From NCBI GenBank assembly GCA_937873245.1, contig CALMVY010000034.1, positions 1 to 45,875 of the forward strand: a stretch of 45,875 nucleotides of DNA. The letters are read 5' to 3'. Origin of the DNA: an uncultured Arthrobacter sp. Lineage in GTDB: Bacteria > Actinomycetota > Actinomycetes > Actinomycetales > Micrococcaceae. Shown here piece by piece: positions 30,852 to 38,965 of this stretch (position 1 is its first letter; each line of letters opens with the position of its first letter). The notes beneath the pieces are model-generated. The model did no database searches. It had not been told where the DNA came from and saw only the letters and a list, made by a program, of their open reading frames with translations. The position numbers were made by a program, and so were the translations under genes.

Positions 30852-32132
30852 CTAGCCGTTGAAACGCGGGAACGCGCTCCGGCCGGCGTAGCGTGCGGCG
30901 TCGTCGAGTTCCTCTTCGATGCGCAGCAGCTGGTTGTACTTGGCGACGCGCTCGGAGCGTGCCGGGGCGCCGGTCTTGATCTGGCCCGCGTTGGTGGCGA
31001 CGGAGATGTCGGCGATGGTGGTGTCCTCGGTTTCGCCGGAGCGGTGCGAGGTGATGGTGGTGTATCCGGCGCGCTGGGCGAGGGAAACGGCGTCCAGGGT
31101 TTCGGTCAGGGAACCGATCTGGTTGACCTTCACCAGCAGCGAGTTGGCCGTCTTGGAATCGATGCCGGTCTGCAGGCGCTCCGGGTTCGTGACGAAGAGG
31201 TCGTCGCCCACGATCTGGACCTTGTCACCGATGGTGTCGGTGAGGGTCTTCCAGCCGTCCCAGTCGTTTTCATCCAGCGGATCCTCGATGGACACCAGCG
31301 GGTAGTCGGCAACCAGCTCGGCGTAGTAGGCGCTCATTTCAGCGGAGCTGAGGGACTTGCCTTCGAACTGGTAGGCACCGTCCTTGTAGAACTCGGAGGA
31401 GGCCACGTCCAGGGCGAGGGCGATGTCCTGGCCCGGGGTGTAGCCGGCGTTGCGGATGGCTTCCTGGATGAGGTCCAGCGCGGCGCGGTTGGACGGCAGG
31501 TTCGGCGCGAAGCCGCCTTCGTCGCCAAGGCCGGTGGACAGGCCCTTGGCCTGCAGCACGGCCTTGAGGGCGTGGTAGACCTCGACGCCCCAGCGCAGGC
31601 CTTCGGAGAAGGTCTCGGCGCCCAGCGGGACAACCATGAACTCCTGGATGTCGACGTCGGAGTCGGCGTGCGAGCCGCCGTTGAGGATGTTCATCAGCGG
31701 CACGGGCAGGACGTGCGCGTTCGGTCCGCCCAGGTACTTGTAGAGCGGCAGGTCGGCAGAGGCCGCGGCGGCGTTGGCGACGGCCAGGGACACGCCCAGG
31801 ATGGCGTTGGCGCCGAGCTTGCTCTTGTTGGCGGTGCCGTCCAGGTCGATCATCGACTGGTCGATGCTGCGCTGGTCCGTGGCGTCGAAACCGACCAGGG
31901 CCGGGGCGATCTGGTCAATCACGGCGTCGACGGCCTTCTGGACGCCCTTGCCGAGGTACCGGCCCTTGTCGCCGTCGCGGAGTTCCACGGCCTCGTGCTC
32001 GCCGGTGGAGGCGCCGGAGGGGACTGCTGCGCGGCCGATCTGGCCGTCCGAGAGCAGGACTTCAACTTCTACGGTGGGGTTGCCACGGGAATCGAGGATC
32101 TCGCGGGCGTGGATGGCATCGATAAGCGCCAT
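30852..32132 (-). CDS. eno: Enolase
   Basis: Enolase interconverts 2-phosphoglycerate and phosphoenolpyruvate in glycolysis. The 426-residue protein is full length. It has the N-terminal ILDSRGNPTVEVEV and PSGASTGEHEAVELRDGD, the metal ligands within SIEDPLDEND and GDDLFVTN, the catalytic lysine in LLVKVNQIGSLTET, and the family signature SHRSGETEDTTIAD. AAAGGAG lies about 8 nt before ATG 32132. A TAGGCT -10 at 32227-32232 predicts a leader near 88 nt containing three imperfect repeats. A strong terminator follows, so ftsB needs its own promoter. Confidence 0.97.
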   Translation of the reverse strand: MALIDAIHAREILDSRGNPTVEVEVLLSDGQIGRAAVPSGASTGEHEAVELRDGDKGRYLGKGVQKAVDAVIDQIAPALVGFDATDQRSIDQSMIDLDGTANKSKLGANAILGVSLAVANAAAASADLPLYKYLGGPNAHVLPVPLMNILNGGSHADSDVDIQEFMVVPLGAETFSEGLRWGVEVYHALKAVLQAKGLSTGLGDEGGFAPNLPSNRAALDLIQEAIRNAGYTPGQDIALALDVASSEFYKDGAYQFEGKSLSSAEMSAYYAELVADYPLVSIEDPLDENDWDGWKTLTDTIGDKVQIVGDDLFVTNPERLQTGIDSKTANSLLVKVNQIGSLTETLDAVSLAQRAGYTTITSHRSGETEDTTIADISVATNAGQIKTGAPARSERVAKYNQLLRIEEELDDAARYAGRSAFPRFNG

Positions 32133-32160
32133 GGATAGGCTCCTTTGGGTGAAGCGATCT

Positions 32161-32195
32161 GCTGGGAATCTGATGGGAAATCTAGCTGGGAATCA
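32161..32195. repeat. Three imperfect 12-bp repeats in the eno leader
   Basis: GCTGGGAATCT, GATGGGAAATCT and AGCTGGGAATCA follow one another in the predicted untranslated leader of eno. They could be binding sites or slippage products. Confidence 0.4.
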
Positions 32196-32226
32196 AGCTG
32201 AAAAACCGACGTCCTCGTCGCTACCC

Positions 32227-32232
32227 AGCCTA
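32227..32232 (-). promoter_or_regulatory. eno -10 hexamer TAGGCT
   Basis: On the minus strand TAGGCT lies about 95 nt before the eno ATG. No good -35 is seen. Confidence 0.4.
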
Positions 32233-32289
32233 GTCGAGAGTGGGATAAGTTACAGAAACCTATCCAGTCCCCGGACGTCATTTGGCGGA

Positions 32290-33003
32290 TTACGGGGACG
32301 GTTCATGCGGCGGAGCCGCTGGCCGGCCCGCCTGGAAGCGGCGGTTCGCGCCGCGGAGCGCGCGTTCGGCGTCCAGCCCCTGGGACCGTGCAGCGGCCGC
32401 GATAGCGAACAGCAGGTCCCCCAGGTCATCTTCCGACGCCGGTATGTCCACCGTCCGGGCGGACAACGGGAAGAAGGAGCCTGCCCGTTCGGCGCGGTCC
32501 AGGAGTTTCTGCGCCCGGGCCAAGGCTGGAAGGGCGCCCGGGACGCCGTCGAGGGGCCCCCGGCGGGAGGATCCAGCGCCTTGGTGCGCGGGCCCGGAGT
32601 GCAGGACCTGCTCCGAGCGCTTGACGGCGTCCCACGTCCGGACGATCTCCTCCACTGTCGCCGGGAAGGACTCCTGCAGGGAACCGTCGGGGCGGAACAC
32701 ATGCGGGTTGCGCCGGATCATTTTGGCGGTGAGGCCGCGGGCGACGTCGTCGAGGTCGAAGGAGCCGCGTTCCTGGGCGAGCCGGGCGTGCAGCACCACC
32801 TGGAGCAGAACGTCGCCCAGTTCGGCCTTCAGCTCGGCGTCGCCCCCGTCGGTTTCGATGGTTTCCGCCACCTCATAGGCCTCCTCGAGGAGGTACTCCA
32901 CGAGGGATTCGTGGGTGAGGGCACCCATCCAGGGGCAGTGGGCGCGCAGCTCGGCTATGCAGCCGACCAGCGCGCCCACGGCGTTGGAGTGTTCGTCAGC
33001 CAA
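32290..33003 (-). CDS. mazG: MazG-family nucleoside triphosphate pyrophosphohydrolase
   Basis: This 237-residue enzyme hydrolyses (d)NTPs to NMPs and pyrophosphate, removing damaged or non-canonical nucleotides. It has the all-alpha MazG core with THESLVEYLLEEAYEVAETIE and ELKAELGDVLLQVVLHARLA, whose EExxE and ExxD residues bind Mg2+. RRNPHVFRPDGS follows. The C-terminal half is a weaker second MazG-like unit (DDLGDLLFAIAAAARSQGLD). The predicted start is TTG 33003, overlapping the add stop by 8 nt, so translation is probably coupled to add; other starts further in are possible. mazG upstream of eno is the usual actinobacterial order. Confidence 0.87.
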   Translation of the reverse strand: MADEHSNAVGALVGCIAELRAHCPWMGALTHESLVEYLLEEAYEVAETIETDGGDAELKAELGDVLLQVVLHARLAQERGSFDLDDVARGLTAKMIRRNPHVFRPDGSLQESFPATVEEIVRTWDAVKRSEQVLHSGPAHQGAGSSRRGPLDGVPGALPALARAQKLLDRAERAGSFFPLSARTVDIPASEDDLGDLLFAIAAAARSQGLDAERALRGANRRFQAGRPAAPPHEPSP

Positions 33004-34162
33004 GGTCGGCGTAGGCCTCGTTGATGTATTCGACGAGGGCTTCCTTCTCCTCGAGCGGCAGGAAAGCGGCCTCGGCTGCGTTCAGCGTCAGTTCCAGCAG
33101 GTCGTCGAGGTCGTAGTCGAACGTCTCGACCAGCAGTTCGAACTCGTCGGTGAGGGTCACACCGCTCATGAGCCGGTTGTCCGTGTTGATCGTGACGTTG
33201 AAGCCGAGCTGGTAGAGCATGTCCAGCGGGTGGCTTTCGATTCCCTCGCCGAAGCCGGCGATGGCACCGGTCTGCAGGTTGGAGGAGGGGCAGATCTCCA
33301 GCGCGATGCCGCGGTCGCGGACCCAGCTGGCGAGCTCGCCGAGGGTGACCATGCCGATGTTGTCGTCGAACTCGTCGCTTTCGTCGTTCGACCCGGCGGC
33401 GTCGTCATCCGCTTCGAACTCAACGCTGACATCCTCGGCGATGCGGACGCCGTGGCCCAGGCGCAGGGCGCGTCCGTCCACCAGGGCGGACTGGATGCTT
33501 TCAAGTCCGGCAGCTTCACCGGCGTGGACCGTGACCGGGAAATTGTGCTGGGCCAGGTAGGTGAAGGCGTCCTTGAAGCGGGACGGCAGGAAGCCGTCCT
33601 CGGCGCCGGCAATGTCGAAGCCGACGGCGCCGTTGTTGCGGTGGCGGACGGCGAGTTCGGCGATCTCCTGGCCGCGGTCGGCGTGGCGCATGGCGGTGAT
33701 GAGCTGGCCGACCTGGATATCGCGGCCGGTCTCGGCGACGGCATCAACACCGGCGTCCAGGCCTGCCTGCACGGCCTCCACAACCTCGTCCAGGCTCAGG
33801 CCCTTCGCCAGGTGCTGTTCGGGCGCCCAGCGCACTTCACCGTAGACCACGCCGTCGTCGGCGAGGTCCTCGACGAATTCCTTGGCGACCCGGAAGAGGC
33901 CTTCCTTGGTCTGCATCACGGCGATGGTGTGGTCGAAGGTCTCGAGGTAGCGGACCAGTGAGCCGGAGTCGGCGGATTCGCGGAACCACTCCCCCAGGGC
34001 GACGGGGTCGGTGGAGGGCAGCGTGTGTCCCACAGCCTCGGCAAGTTCAATGATGGTGGCCGGACGGAGTCCGCCGTCCAAGTGGTCGTGAAGGGAAACC
34101 TTGGGGAGGCCCTTCAGGTCGAATTCGAGGTCAGGGGCAGCGTCAAGAATTATCTCAGTCAC
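32996..34162 (-). CDS. add: Adenosine deaminase
   Basis: This 388-residue zinc hydrolase converts (deoxy)adenosine to (deoxy)inosine in purine salvage. Zinc and catalytic residues are visible: H25 and H27 (SLHDHLDGG), H213 and E216 (VTVHAGEA), H237 (RLGHGVR) and D328 (NTDNRLMSG). A strongly acidic insertion (about 248-268, EADDDAAGSNDESDEFDDN) replaces the short loop after the H237 strand. The GTG at 34162 lies 6 nt after TAAGGT, so the message is probably leaderless. It heads add-mazG. Its substrate links it to the nucleoside uptake operon further upstream. Confidence 0.92.
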   Translation of the reverse strand: MTEIILDAAPDLEFDLKGLPKVSLHDHLDGGLRPATIIELAEAVGHTLPSTDPVALGEWFRESADSGSLVRYLETFDHTIAVMQTKEGLFRVAKEFVEDLADDGVVYGEVRWAPEQHLAKGLSLDEVVEAVQAGLDAGVDAVAETGRDIQVGQLITAMRHADRGQEIAELAVRHRNNGAVGFDIAGAEDGFLPSRFKDAFTYLAQHNFPVTVHAGEAAGLESIQSALVDGRALRLGHGVRIAEDVSVEFEADDDAAGSNDESDEFDDNIGMVTLGELASWVRDRGIALEICPSSNLQTGAIAGFGEGIESHPLDMLYQLGFNVTINTDNRLMSGVTLTDEFELLVETFDYDLDDLLELTLNAAEAAFLPLEEKEALVEYINEAYADLG

Positions 34163-34168
34163 GTTCCA

Positions 34169-34174
34169 ACCTTA
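34169..34174 (-). promoter_or_regulatory. add -10 hexamer TAAGGT, leaderless geometry
   Basis: On the minus strand TAAGGT ends 6 nt before the GTG at 34162. Confidence 0.6.
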
Positions 34175-34232
34175 GGGTCGGAGGCCGGGCAACACCAGCC
34201 GGTCAGCCGGTGCGCGCGGCGGCCCGGCGGGA

Positions 34233-35009
34233 TCAGGCCTCGACGTCGGCCGGTGCCCCCAGTGGCGCGGGCGCCACGGACCCGGCGTGCGGTGCCTTGG
34301 CGTGCGGTGCTTTGGCGTGTGCCGCCGTGGCCTGCGCCGCTGTGGCGTGCGCCGCCTTGGCTTCGGCAGCAAGGGTCGCGGCGCGGCTGGCCGCCCCGGC
34401 AGCACCCCGGGTGTCGCGCCAGCGGTGCAGCCAGGTCAGCAGGTGGTCAATCACGATGCCCAGCACGATGGCGAAGGCGATGGCGATCCCGACCCCGAGC
34501 AGCGGGTGTTCGTGGACCCAGTTGCCGGCAATGATGCCGACGCCGGCGGAGTAGGCCACCCAGGTGATGGAGGCAAAGATGTCGAGGATGACGAAGCGTC
34601 GGCGGGGGTAGGCCGTGGTGCCCGCGATCCAGTTGACGGCCACGCGTCCCACCGGGATGTAGCGCGCAGTGAAAATAAGCATGGCGCCGCGCTTGTCGAG
34701 TTCATAGCGCGCCCAGGCCAAGGCGCGCTGGACCTTGGGCCTGCGCATCCAGCGGAAGCGCTCGACGCCGATATGGCGGCCCAGCAGATAGGCCATGTTG
34801 TCGCCGGCTATAGCCCCGAGGGCGGCCGCGGCCATGACCCACCACATGTTCGGCTGGCCGGACGTGACAGAGAGGGCACCCAAGGCGACGATCAGGGTTT
34901 CACTCGGCAGAATCGGAACGAAACCGTCGATGAAGCAGAAGATCGTAAGAATCGGATAAATCCACCATTGTCCCGCGGCATGAAGAATAGCCTCATTGAT
35001 AAATTCCAC
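34233..35009 (-). CDS. DedA-family membrane protein with Ala/His-rich tail
   Basis: This 258-residue protein belongs to the DedA/SNARE-associated (VTT) superfamily, some members of which flip undecaprenyl phosphate across the membrane. It has the DedA blocks FIDGFVPILPSETLIVALGAL, GDNMAYLLGRHIG, FTARYIPVGRVAVNWIAG and about five helices or re-entrant loops. Residues about 215-258 form a low-complexity tail of repeats such as HATAAQATAAHAKAPHAKAPH. It begins with GTG 35009, with AGGAG 11 nt upstream. The next gene on the strand upstream is a second DedA paralog, 126 nt away. Confidence 0.88.
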   Translation of the reverse strand: MEFINEAILHAAGQWWIYPILTIFCFIDGFVPILPSETLIVALGALSVTSGQPNMWWVMAAAALGAIAGDNMAYLLGRHIGVERFRWMRRPKVQRALAWARYELDKRGAMLIFTARYIPVGRVAVNWIAGTTAYPRRRFVILDIFASITWVAYSAGVGIIAGNWVHEHPLLGVGIAIAFAIVLGIVIDHLLTWLHRWRDTRGAAGAASRAATLAAEAKAAHATAAQATAAHAKAPHAKAPHAGSVAPAPLGAPADVEA

Positions 35010-35135
35010 GCGGGCGTTGCTCCTAGGAAAGTGACGAAAAGCGCTCTTCAGTGTCCCATGGCCTGCAGGGATGCGCTACGTTCCGCCGGGATAATTCTTC
35101 CCGTTTCGGACTGCAGGGTTCAGTGCTCCGCCCTG

Positions 35136-35771
35136 TCAGGGCTCCGCCGGAGGAACCGGCTGTTCGGCCTCCTCGGGAAGCGTCCCGCGCAGCCTGCTGA
35201 TGACGAGGTCCACCAGGATGCCCAGGACGATCGCACACACCACGGCGACGATGACTCCGAGCAGGCGGTTCTCTTCAAACCATTGGCCGAAGAAGAGACC
35301 GATCGCGACGGAATAGGCGGCCCAGAGCAGCGCGGAGAGCACCGTCAGCCCGACGAAGCGTGACCGCGGGAAGTGGGTGGCGCCGGCGGTCAGGTTCACC
35401 GCGACGCGGCCGATCGGCACGAAGCGCGCCACGAGGATCAGGGAGGCGGGCCGTTTGCGCAGCTCAGTGCCCGCCCAGCGGAACGCCCTCTGCATGCGGT
35501 GGCCGCGCATCCAGGCCCAGCGCTGTGTTCCGGTGCGCCGGCCGATCAGGTAGGCGATGTTGTCGCCGAGGAAGGCTCCGGCAGCCGCCGTCGCGGCCAG
35601 GAAAGCCGGGTTGGGGACATCGGCGGTGGCTGCCACCGCTGCAAGTCCCACGACCACCGACTCGCTCGGAATGGGCGGGAAGAAGCCGTCAATCACGCAG
35701 CACGCGAACACGAGGAAGAGCACCCAGGGTTGCCCTGCGGCGGCCAGGATGAAGTCGTTGATTGCCTGCAC
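35136..35771 (-). CDS. DedA-family membrane protein (second paralog)
   Basis: This 211-residue DedA protein is clearly related to its downstream neighbour along the whole core: CVIDGFFPPIPSESVVVGLAAV, GDNIAYLIGRRTG, LVARFVPIGRVAVNLTAG and FPRSRFVGLTVLSALLWAAYS. It lacks the Ala/His tail. The pair looks like an old tandem duplication, with divergence high enough that the roles may differ. GTG 35771 has AGGA about 6 nt upstream, and a TACACT -10 at 35808-35813 gives a leader near 36 nt. The palindrome at 35833-35893 lies just upstream. Confidence 0.88.
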   Translation of the reverse strand: MQAINDFILAAAGQPWVLFLVFACCVIDGFFPPIPSESVVVGLAAVAATADVPNPAFLAATAAAGAFLGDNIAYLIGRRTGTQRWAWMRGHRMQRAFRWAGTELRKRPASLILVARFVPIGRVAVNLTAGATHFPRSRFVGLTVLSALLWAAYSVAIGLFFGQWFEENRLLGVIVAVVCAIVLGILVDLVISRLRGTLPEEAEQPVPPAEP

Positions 35772-35807
35772 GGTTTCCTACCAAACAACGGGGACGGCGG
35801 TCGTGCC

Positions 35808-35813
35808 AGTGTA
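35808..35813 (-). promoter_or_regulatory. Possible -10 TACACT of the second dedA gene
   Basis: On the minus strand TACACT lies about 37 nt before GTG 35771, with a ribosome site between. No -35 is evident. Confidence 0.35.
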
Positions 35814-35832
35814 CTGCGGGGCCGGGCCGCAG

Positions 35833-35893
35833 CTTGCCCTGTCACTTCTGGTGGCTAAACCCGAGAGGTGGGCACCATATGTGACAGGGCAAG
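35833..35893. repeat. 61-bp palindromic element between deoA and dedA
   Basis: CTTGCCCTGTCAC and its exact complement GTGACAGGGCAAG (13 bp) enclose 35 nt. Inside, TGGTG pairs with CACCA and CCC with GGG, so the whole element can fold into one nested hairpin. It begins 17 nt past the deoA stop and could terminate the nucleoside operon, though it has no T-run. Its size and terminal symmetry also fit a small dispersed palindromic element. Confidence 0.6.
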
Positions 35894-35910
35894 ACGGCTG
35901 CTGCCGGCTG

Positions 35911-37233
35911 TTAGGAGATGCGATCGATGATGAGCTGCTGCGCCGGGCGGGAGCCTTCCGGGGCAACAACGACGGCGTGCTCGAGGGCTTCCTTCGCCCG
36001 TTCGAACTTCTCCGGGGTGTCCGTCAGGAGCGTCATGAGCGGCTCGCCGGCCTTGACCGTGGCGCCGGGCTTCGCGTGCATGCGCACCCCGGCGCCGGCC
36101 TGGACCTGGTCCTCCTTGCGGGCGCGTCCGGCGCCGAGGCGCCAGGCTGCGACGCCGACGGCCAGCGCGTCGAGTTCCACCAGCACGCCGTCGGCCGGCG
36201 CGTAAATGACCTCGGATTCCCGGGCTACCGGGAGCTTGGCGCGCGGGTCCCCGCCCTGCGCCTCGATCATCCGGTTCCAGACGTCCATGGCCCGGCCGTC
36301 GCGGAGCGCGGCCCGGGGGTCGGCGTCGCGGACGCCGGCGCAGGCCAGCATTTCCTCCGCGAGCCGGACCGTCAGTTCGACGACGTCCTCCGGACCTCCG
36401 CCGGCAAGCACCTCGACTGATTCCTCGACCTCGATGGCGTTGCCCGCGGTGAGGCCCAGCGGCGTGTTCATGTTGGTCAGCAGGGCGACGGTGTTGACGC
36501 CGGCGTCCTTGCCCAGGGCCACCATGGTCTCGGCAAGTTCGCGGGCACGCGCCTCGTCCTTCATGAAGGCGCCGCTGCCGACCTTGACGTCCAGCACCAG
36601 CGACCCGGTGCCTTCGGCGATCTTCTTGCTCATGATCGAGGATGCGATCAGCGGGATTGCCTCGACCGTTCCGGTGACGTCCCGCAGGGCGTAAAGCTTC
36701 TTGTCCGCCGGGGCCAGCCCGGCGCCGGCCGCGCAGATCACCGCGCCGACGTCCTGGAGCTGGGCCAGCATTTCCTCATTGCTCAGCGCGGCGCGCCAGC
36801 CCGGGATCGCTTCCAGCTTGTCGAGCGTGCCGCCCGTGTGCCCGAGGCCGCGGCCGGAGAGCTGGGGAACCGCAACGCCGAAAACTGCCACCAACGGTGC
36901 CAGCGGCAGGGTGATCTTGTCCCCCACGCCGCCGGTGGAGTGCTTGTCGGACGTGGGTTTCACGCTTCCGTCGGGGCGGCGCAGGCTGGAGAAGTCCATC
37001 CGTTCGCCGGAGGCGATCATCGCCGCGGTCCAGCGCGAGATCTCGTCCCGGTCCATGCCGTTGAGCAGGATGGCCATGTTCAGGGCAGCCATCTGTTCGT
37101 CGGCAATGGCGCCGCGGGTGTACGCGTCGATTGTCCAGTCGATCTGGGCGGGGCTGAGCACGCCCTTGTCCCGCTTGATGCGGATGATGTCGACGGCGTC
37201 GAATGCTTCAGTTGTGCTGGGCGTTGGGGTCAC
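35911..37233 (-). CDS. deoA: Thymidine phosphorylase (pyrimidine-nucleoside phosphorylase)
   Basis: This 440-residue enzyme splits thymidine or deoxyuridine with phosphate to base and deoxyribose 1-phosphate. It carries the family signature SGRGLGHTGGTLDKLEAIPG, the phosphate loop KHSTGGVGDK, the Lys/Ser segment SSIMSKKIAEGTGSLVLDVKVGSGAFM and the C-terminal all-beta PYNP domain (ADGVLVELDALAVG...GVRMHAKPGATVKAGEPL). GTG 37233 has GGAGGA about 7 nt upstream and overlaps the cdd stop (GTGA), so the longer frame to 37464 is rejected. It is the last gene of the nucleoside operon. Confidence 0.93.
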   Translation of the reverse strand: MTPTPSTTEAFDAVDIIRIKRDKGVLSPAQIDWTIDAYTRGAIADEQMAALNMAILLNGMDRDEISRWTAAMIASGERMDFSSLRRPDGSVKPTSDKHSTGGVGDKITLPLAPLVAVFGVAVPQLSGRGLGHTGGTLDKLEAIPGWRAALSNEEMLAQLQDVGAVICAAGAGLAPADKKLYALRDVTGTVEAIPLIASSIMSKKIAEGTGSLVLDVKVGSGAFMKDEARARELAETMVALGKDAGVNTVALLTNMNTPLGLTAGNAIEVEESVEVLAGGGPEDVVELTVRLAEEMLACAGVRDADPRAALRDGRAMDVWNRMIEAQGGDPRAKLPVARESEVIYAPADGVLVELDALAVGVAAWRLGAGRARKEDQVQAGAGVRMHAKPGATVKAGEPLMTLLTDTPEKFERAKEALEHAVVVAPEGSRPAQQLIIDRIS

Positions 37234-37634
37234 CGGGGTTCCTCCAGGTGTTGGGGGCCAAAGGCATCGGGAAGGACCTGGTCCATGGTCTTGATTCCCT
37301 GGGTGGTCATGAGCTCCATGTCGGGAGCCCTGAATTCGTACAGCAGCTGCCGGCACCGTCCGCAGGGCATGAGGACGTTGCCGGCCGCATCGACGCAGTA
37401 GAAGGCGCGAAGCAGGCCGCCTCCGGTCATGTGCAGGTTGCCCACGAGGGCGCACTCGGCGCACAGGGTCAGCCCGTAGCTGGCGTTTTCGACATTGCAG
37501 CCGCTGACGATCCGGCCGTCCGCGGTGAGGGCTGCTGCCCCCACCGCGAACTTCGAATACGGCGCGTAGGCGTTTTCCATGGCGGCGACCGCGGCGGCCT
37601 CGAGGGCCGCCCAGTCGACATCGGTGCTGTCCAT
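37230..37634 (-). CDS. cdd: Cytidine deaminase
   Basis: This 134-residue small (tetrameric-type) zinc enzyme converts cytidine and deoxycytidine to uridine and deoxyuridine, the substrate of the following phosphorylase. The zinc motif is CNVENASYGLTLCAE with the catalytic Glu, plus MPCGRCRQLLYEF. ATG 37634 has AAGGG about 7 nt upstream and begins 2 nt after the permease stop; an in-frame TTG at 37640 is the alternative. The stop overlaps the deoA GTG. Order in the operon matches use of imported pyrimidine nucleosides. Confidence 0.94.
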   Translation of the reverse strand: MDSTDVDWAALEAAAVAAMENAYAPYSKFAVGAAALTADGRIVSGCNVENASYGLTLCAECALVGNLHMTGGGLLRAFYCVDAAGNVLMPCGRCRQLLYEFRAPDMELMTTQGIKTMDQVLPDAFGPQHLEEPR

Positions 37635-37636
37635 GG

Positions 37637-38965
37637 TCAACCCTTGACGTACGGTATGCCGCTCGCGGCCGGCGGCCGGGAACGGCCGACGAGTCCGGCG
37701 ACGGCGAACACGGTCACGAGGTACGGCAGCATGGCCATAAACTGGCTCGGCACCGGGGTGCCAATGATCGTCACGATGCTTTGCAGGTTGTCGGCAAAGC
37801 CGAACAGCAGCGCCGCGAAGAACGCGCCGATCGGGTTCCAGCGGCCCAGGATCATGGCGGCGAGGGCGATGAAGCCGCGGCCACCGGAAATTTCCTTGGT
37901 GAAGCTGTCGATCGCCACGAGGGTGAAGAACGATCCGCCGATGCCGGCGACGGCGCCGCCGAGCGTGACGTTCCAGAAGCGCGTCGCGTTGACCTTGATG
38001 CCCAGCGTGTCGGCGGCCTGCGGGTGTTCACCGACGGAGCGGACGCGCAGGCCCCACTTGGTCTTGAACAGCCCGATCCACACGACAATCACGGCGATGT
38101 ACATGAGGTAGCCCACGACGGACTGCTTGAACAGGATGGGGCCGAGGACCGGAATGCTGGACAGGACCGGGATTTCGATGATGGGCAGCCTGCCGGGCGA
38201 ATTGAACATTTCCTTGTCCGCCTGCATCACCGTGCTGAACAGGAAGCCCGTGAGGCCGGAGACGAGGACGTTGAGCACCACACCGACGATGATCTGATTG
38301 ACCACGTACTTGATACTGAACACCGCCAGCACCATCGACACGAGTGCGCCCGCCACGGCGGCGGCGAGCAGGCCCAGGTAGGGGTTGTCGGTCATGCTGG
38401 CGACGATCGCGGCCGTGAAGGCCCCGCCCAGGAGCTGGCCTTCGATGGCGATGTTCACGACGCCGGCGCGTTCGCACAGGACACCGGAGAGGGAACCGAA
38501 GACAATCGGCACGGCAAGGGTCACGGACCCTGCGATGAGCCCGGCCAGCGAGATGCTCGGGGTCCGTGCGCCGCCGACCACCCAGATCAGGAAGGCCACC
38601 ACGAAGAGGACCGTAAACACGACCGGCACCCAGCGCGGGGGCCGCTGGTTCTTCTTAGCCTTCAGGACCAGGGCGTAGCCGGCGAGGCCCAGCAGGATCA
38701 CGGAGAGTACGATTCCGGAAAGGAATGCCGGCACTTCGATCGCCGGCAGCTGGAAGAAGTCCCCGCCGGAAGAAACACCGAATTTAGCGGTGGCCTGGGG
38801 GCCCATCAGGCCAAAGAAGATGAAAGCGACCACGGCCAGCACGGCCAGTGTCACCGGAAGCTTCCAGGTCACGGGTTTGGCGGACACAGTCTGCGTGCGT
38901 TCCGTTGCCGGCTCCGGCTTTCCTTGCGGGCCACCCGGTACGGGCGCTGTTGCTGTTGTGCTCAT
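37637..38965 (-). CDS. Nucleoside ABC transporter permease (BmpC/NupQ-type)
   Basis: This 442-residue permease of the BMP-type nucleoside importer has about nine to ten helices. It includes VFGSLSGVLCERAGVVNIAIEGQLLGGAF, the conserved NIAIEG block of this class, and TLGIKVNATRFWNVTLGGAVAGIGGSFF. The tail is FAVAGLVGRSRPPAASGIPYVKG. The N-terminal 45 residues are soluble. ATG 38965 has GGAGG upstream and overlaps the preceding permease stop (ATGA), so the upstream extension of the open frame is rejected. The two permeases form a heterodimer in this family. Confidence 0.9.
   Translation of the reverse strand: MSTTATAPVPGGPQGKPEPATERTQTVSAKPVTWKLPVTLAVLAVVAFIFFGLMGPQATAKFGVSSGGDFFQLPAIEVPAFLSGIVLSVILLGLAGYALVLKAKKNQRPPRWVPVVFTVLFVVAFLIWVVGGARTPSISLAGLIAGSVTLAVPIVFGSLSGVLCERAGVVNIAIEGQLLGGAFTAAIVASMTDNPYLGLLAAAVAGALVSMVLAVFSIKYVVNQIIVGVVLNVLVSGLTGFLFSTVMQADKEMFNSPGRLPIIEIPVLSSIPVLGPILFKQSVVGYLMYIAVIVVWIGLFKTKWGLRVRSVGEHPQAADTLGIKVNATRFWNVTLGGAVAGIGGSFFTLVAIDSFTKEISGGRGFIALAAMILGRWNPIGAFFAALLFGFADNLQSIVTIIGTPVPSQFMAMLPYLVTVFAVAGLVGRSRPPAASGIPYVKG

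Noticed and set aside
30471..32138. A 555-codon plus-strand frame
   Set aside because: It is antisense to enolase and ftsB; long antisense frames are expected in high-GC DNA when the sense third positions are G/C.
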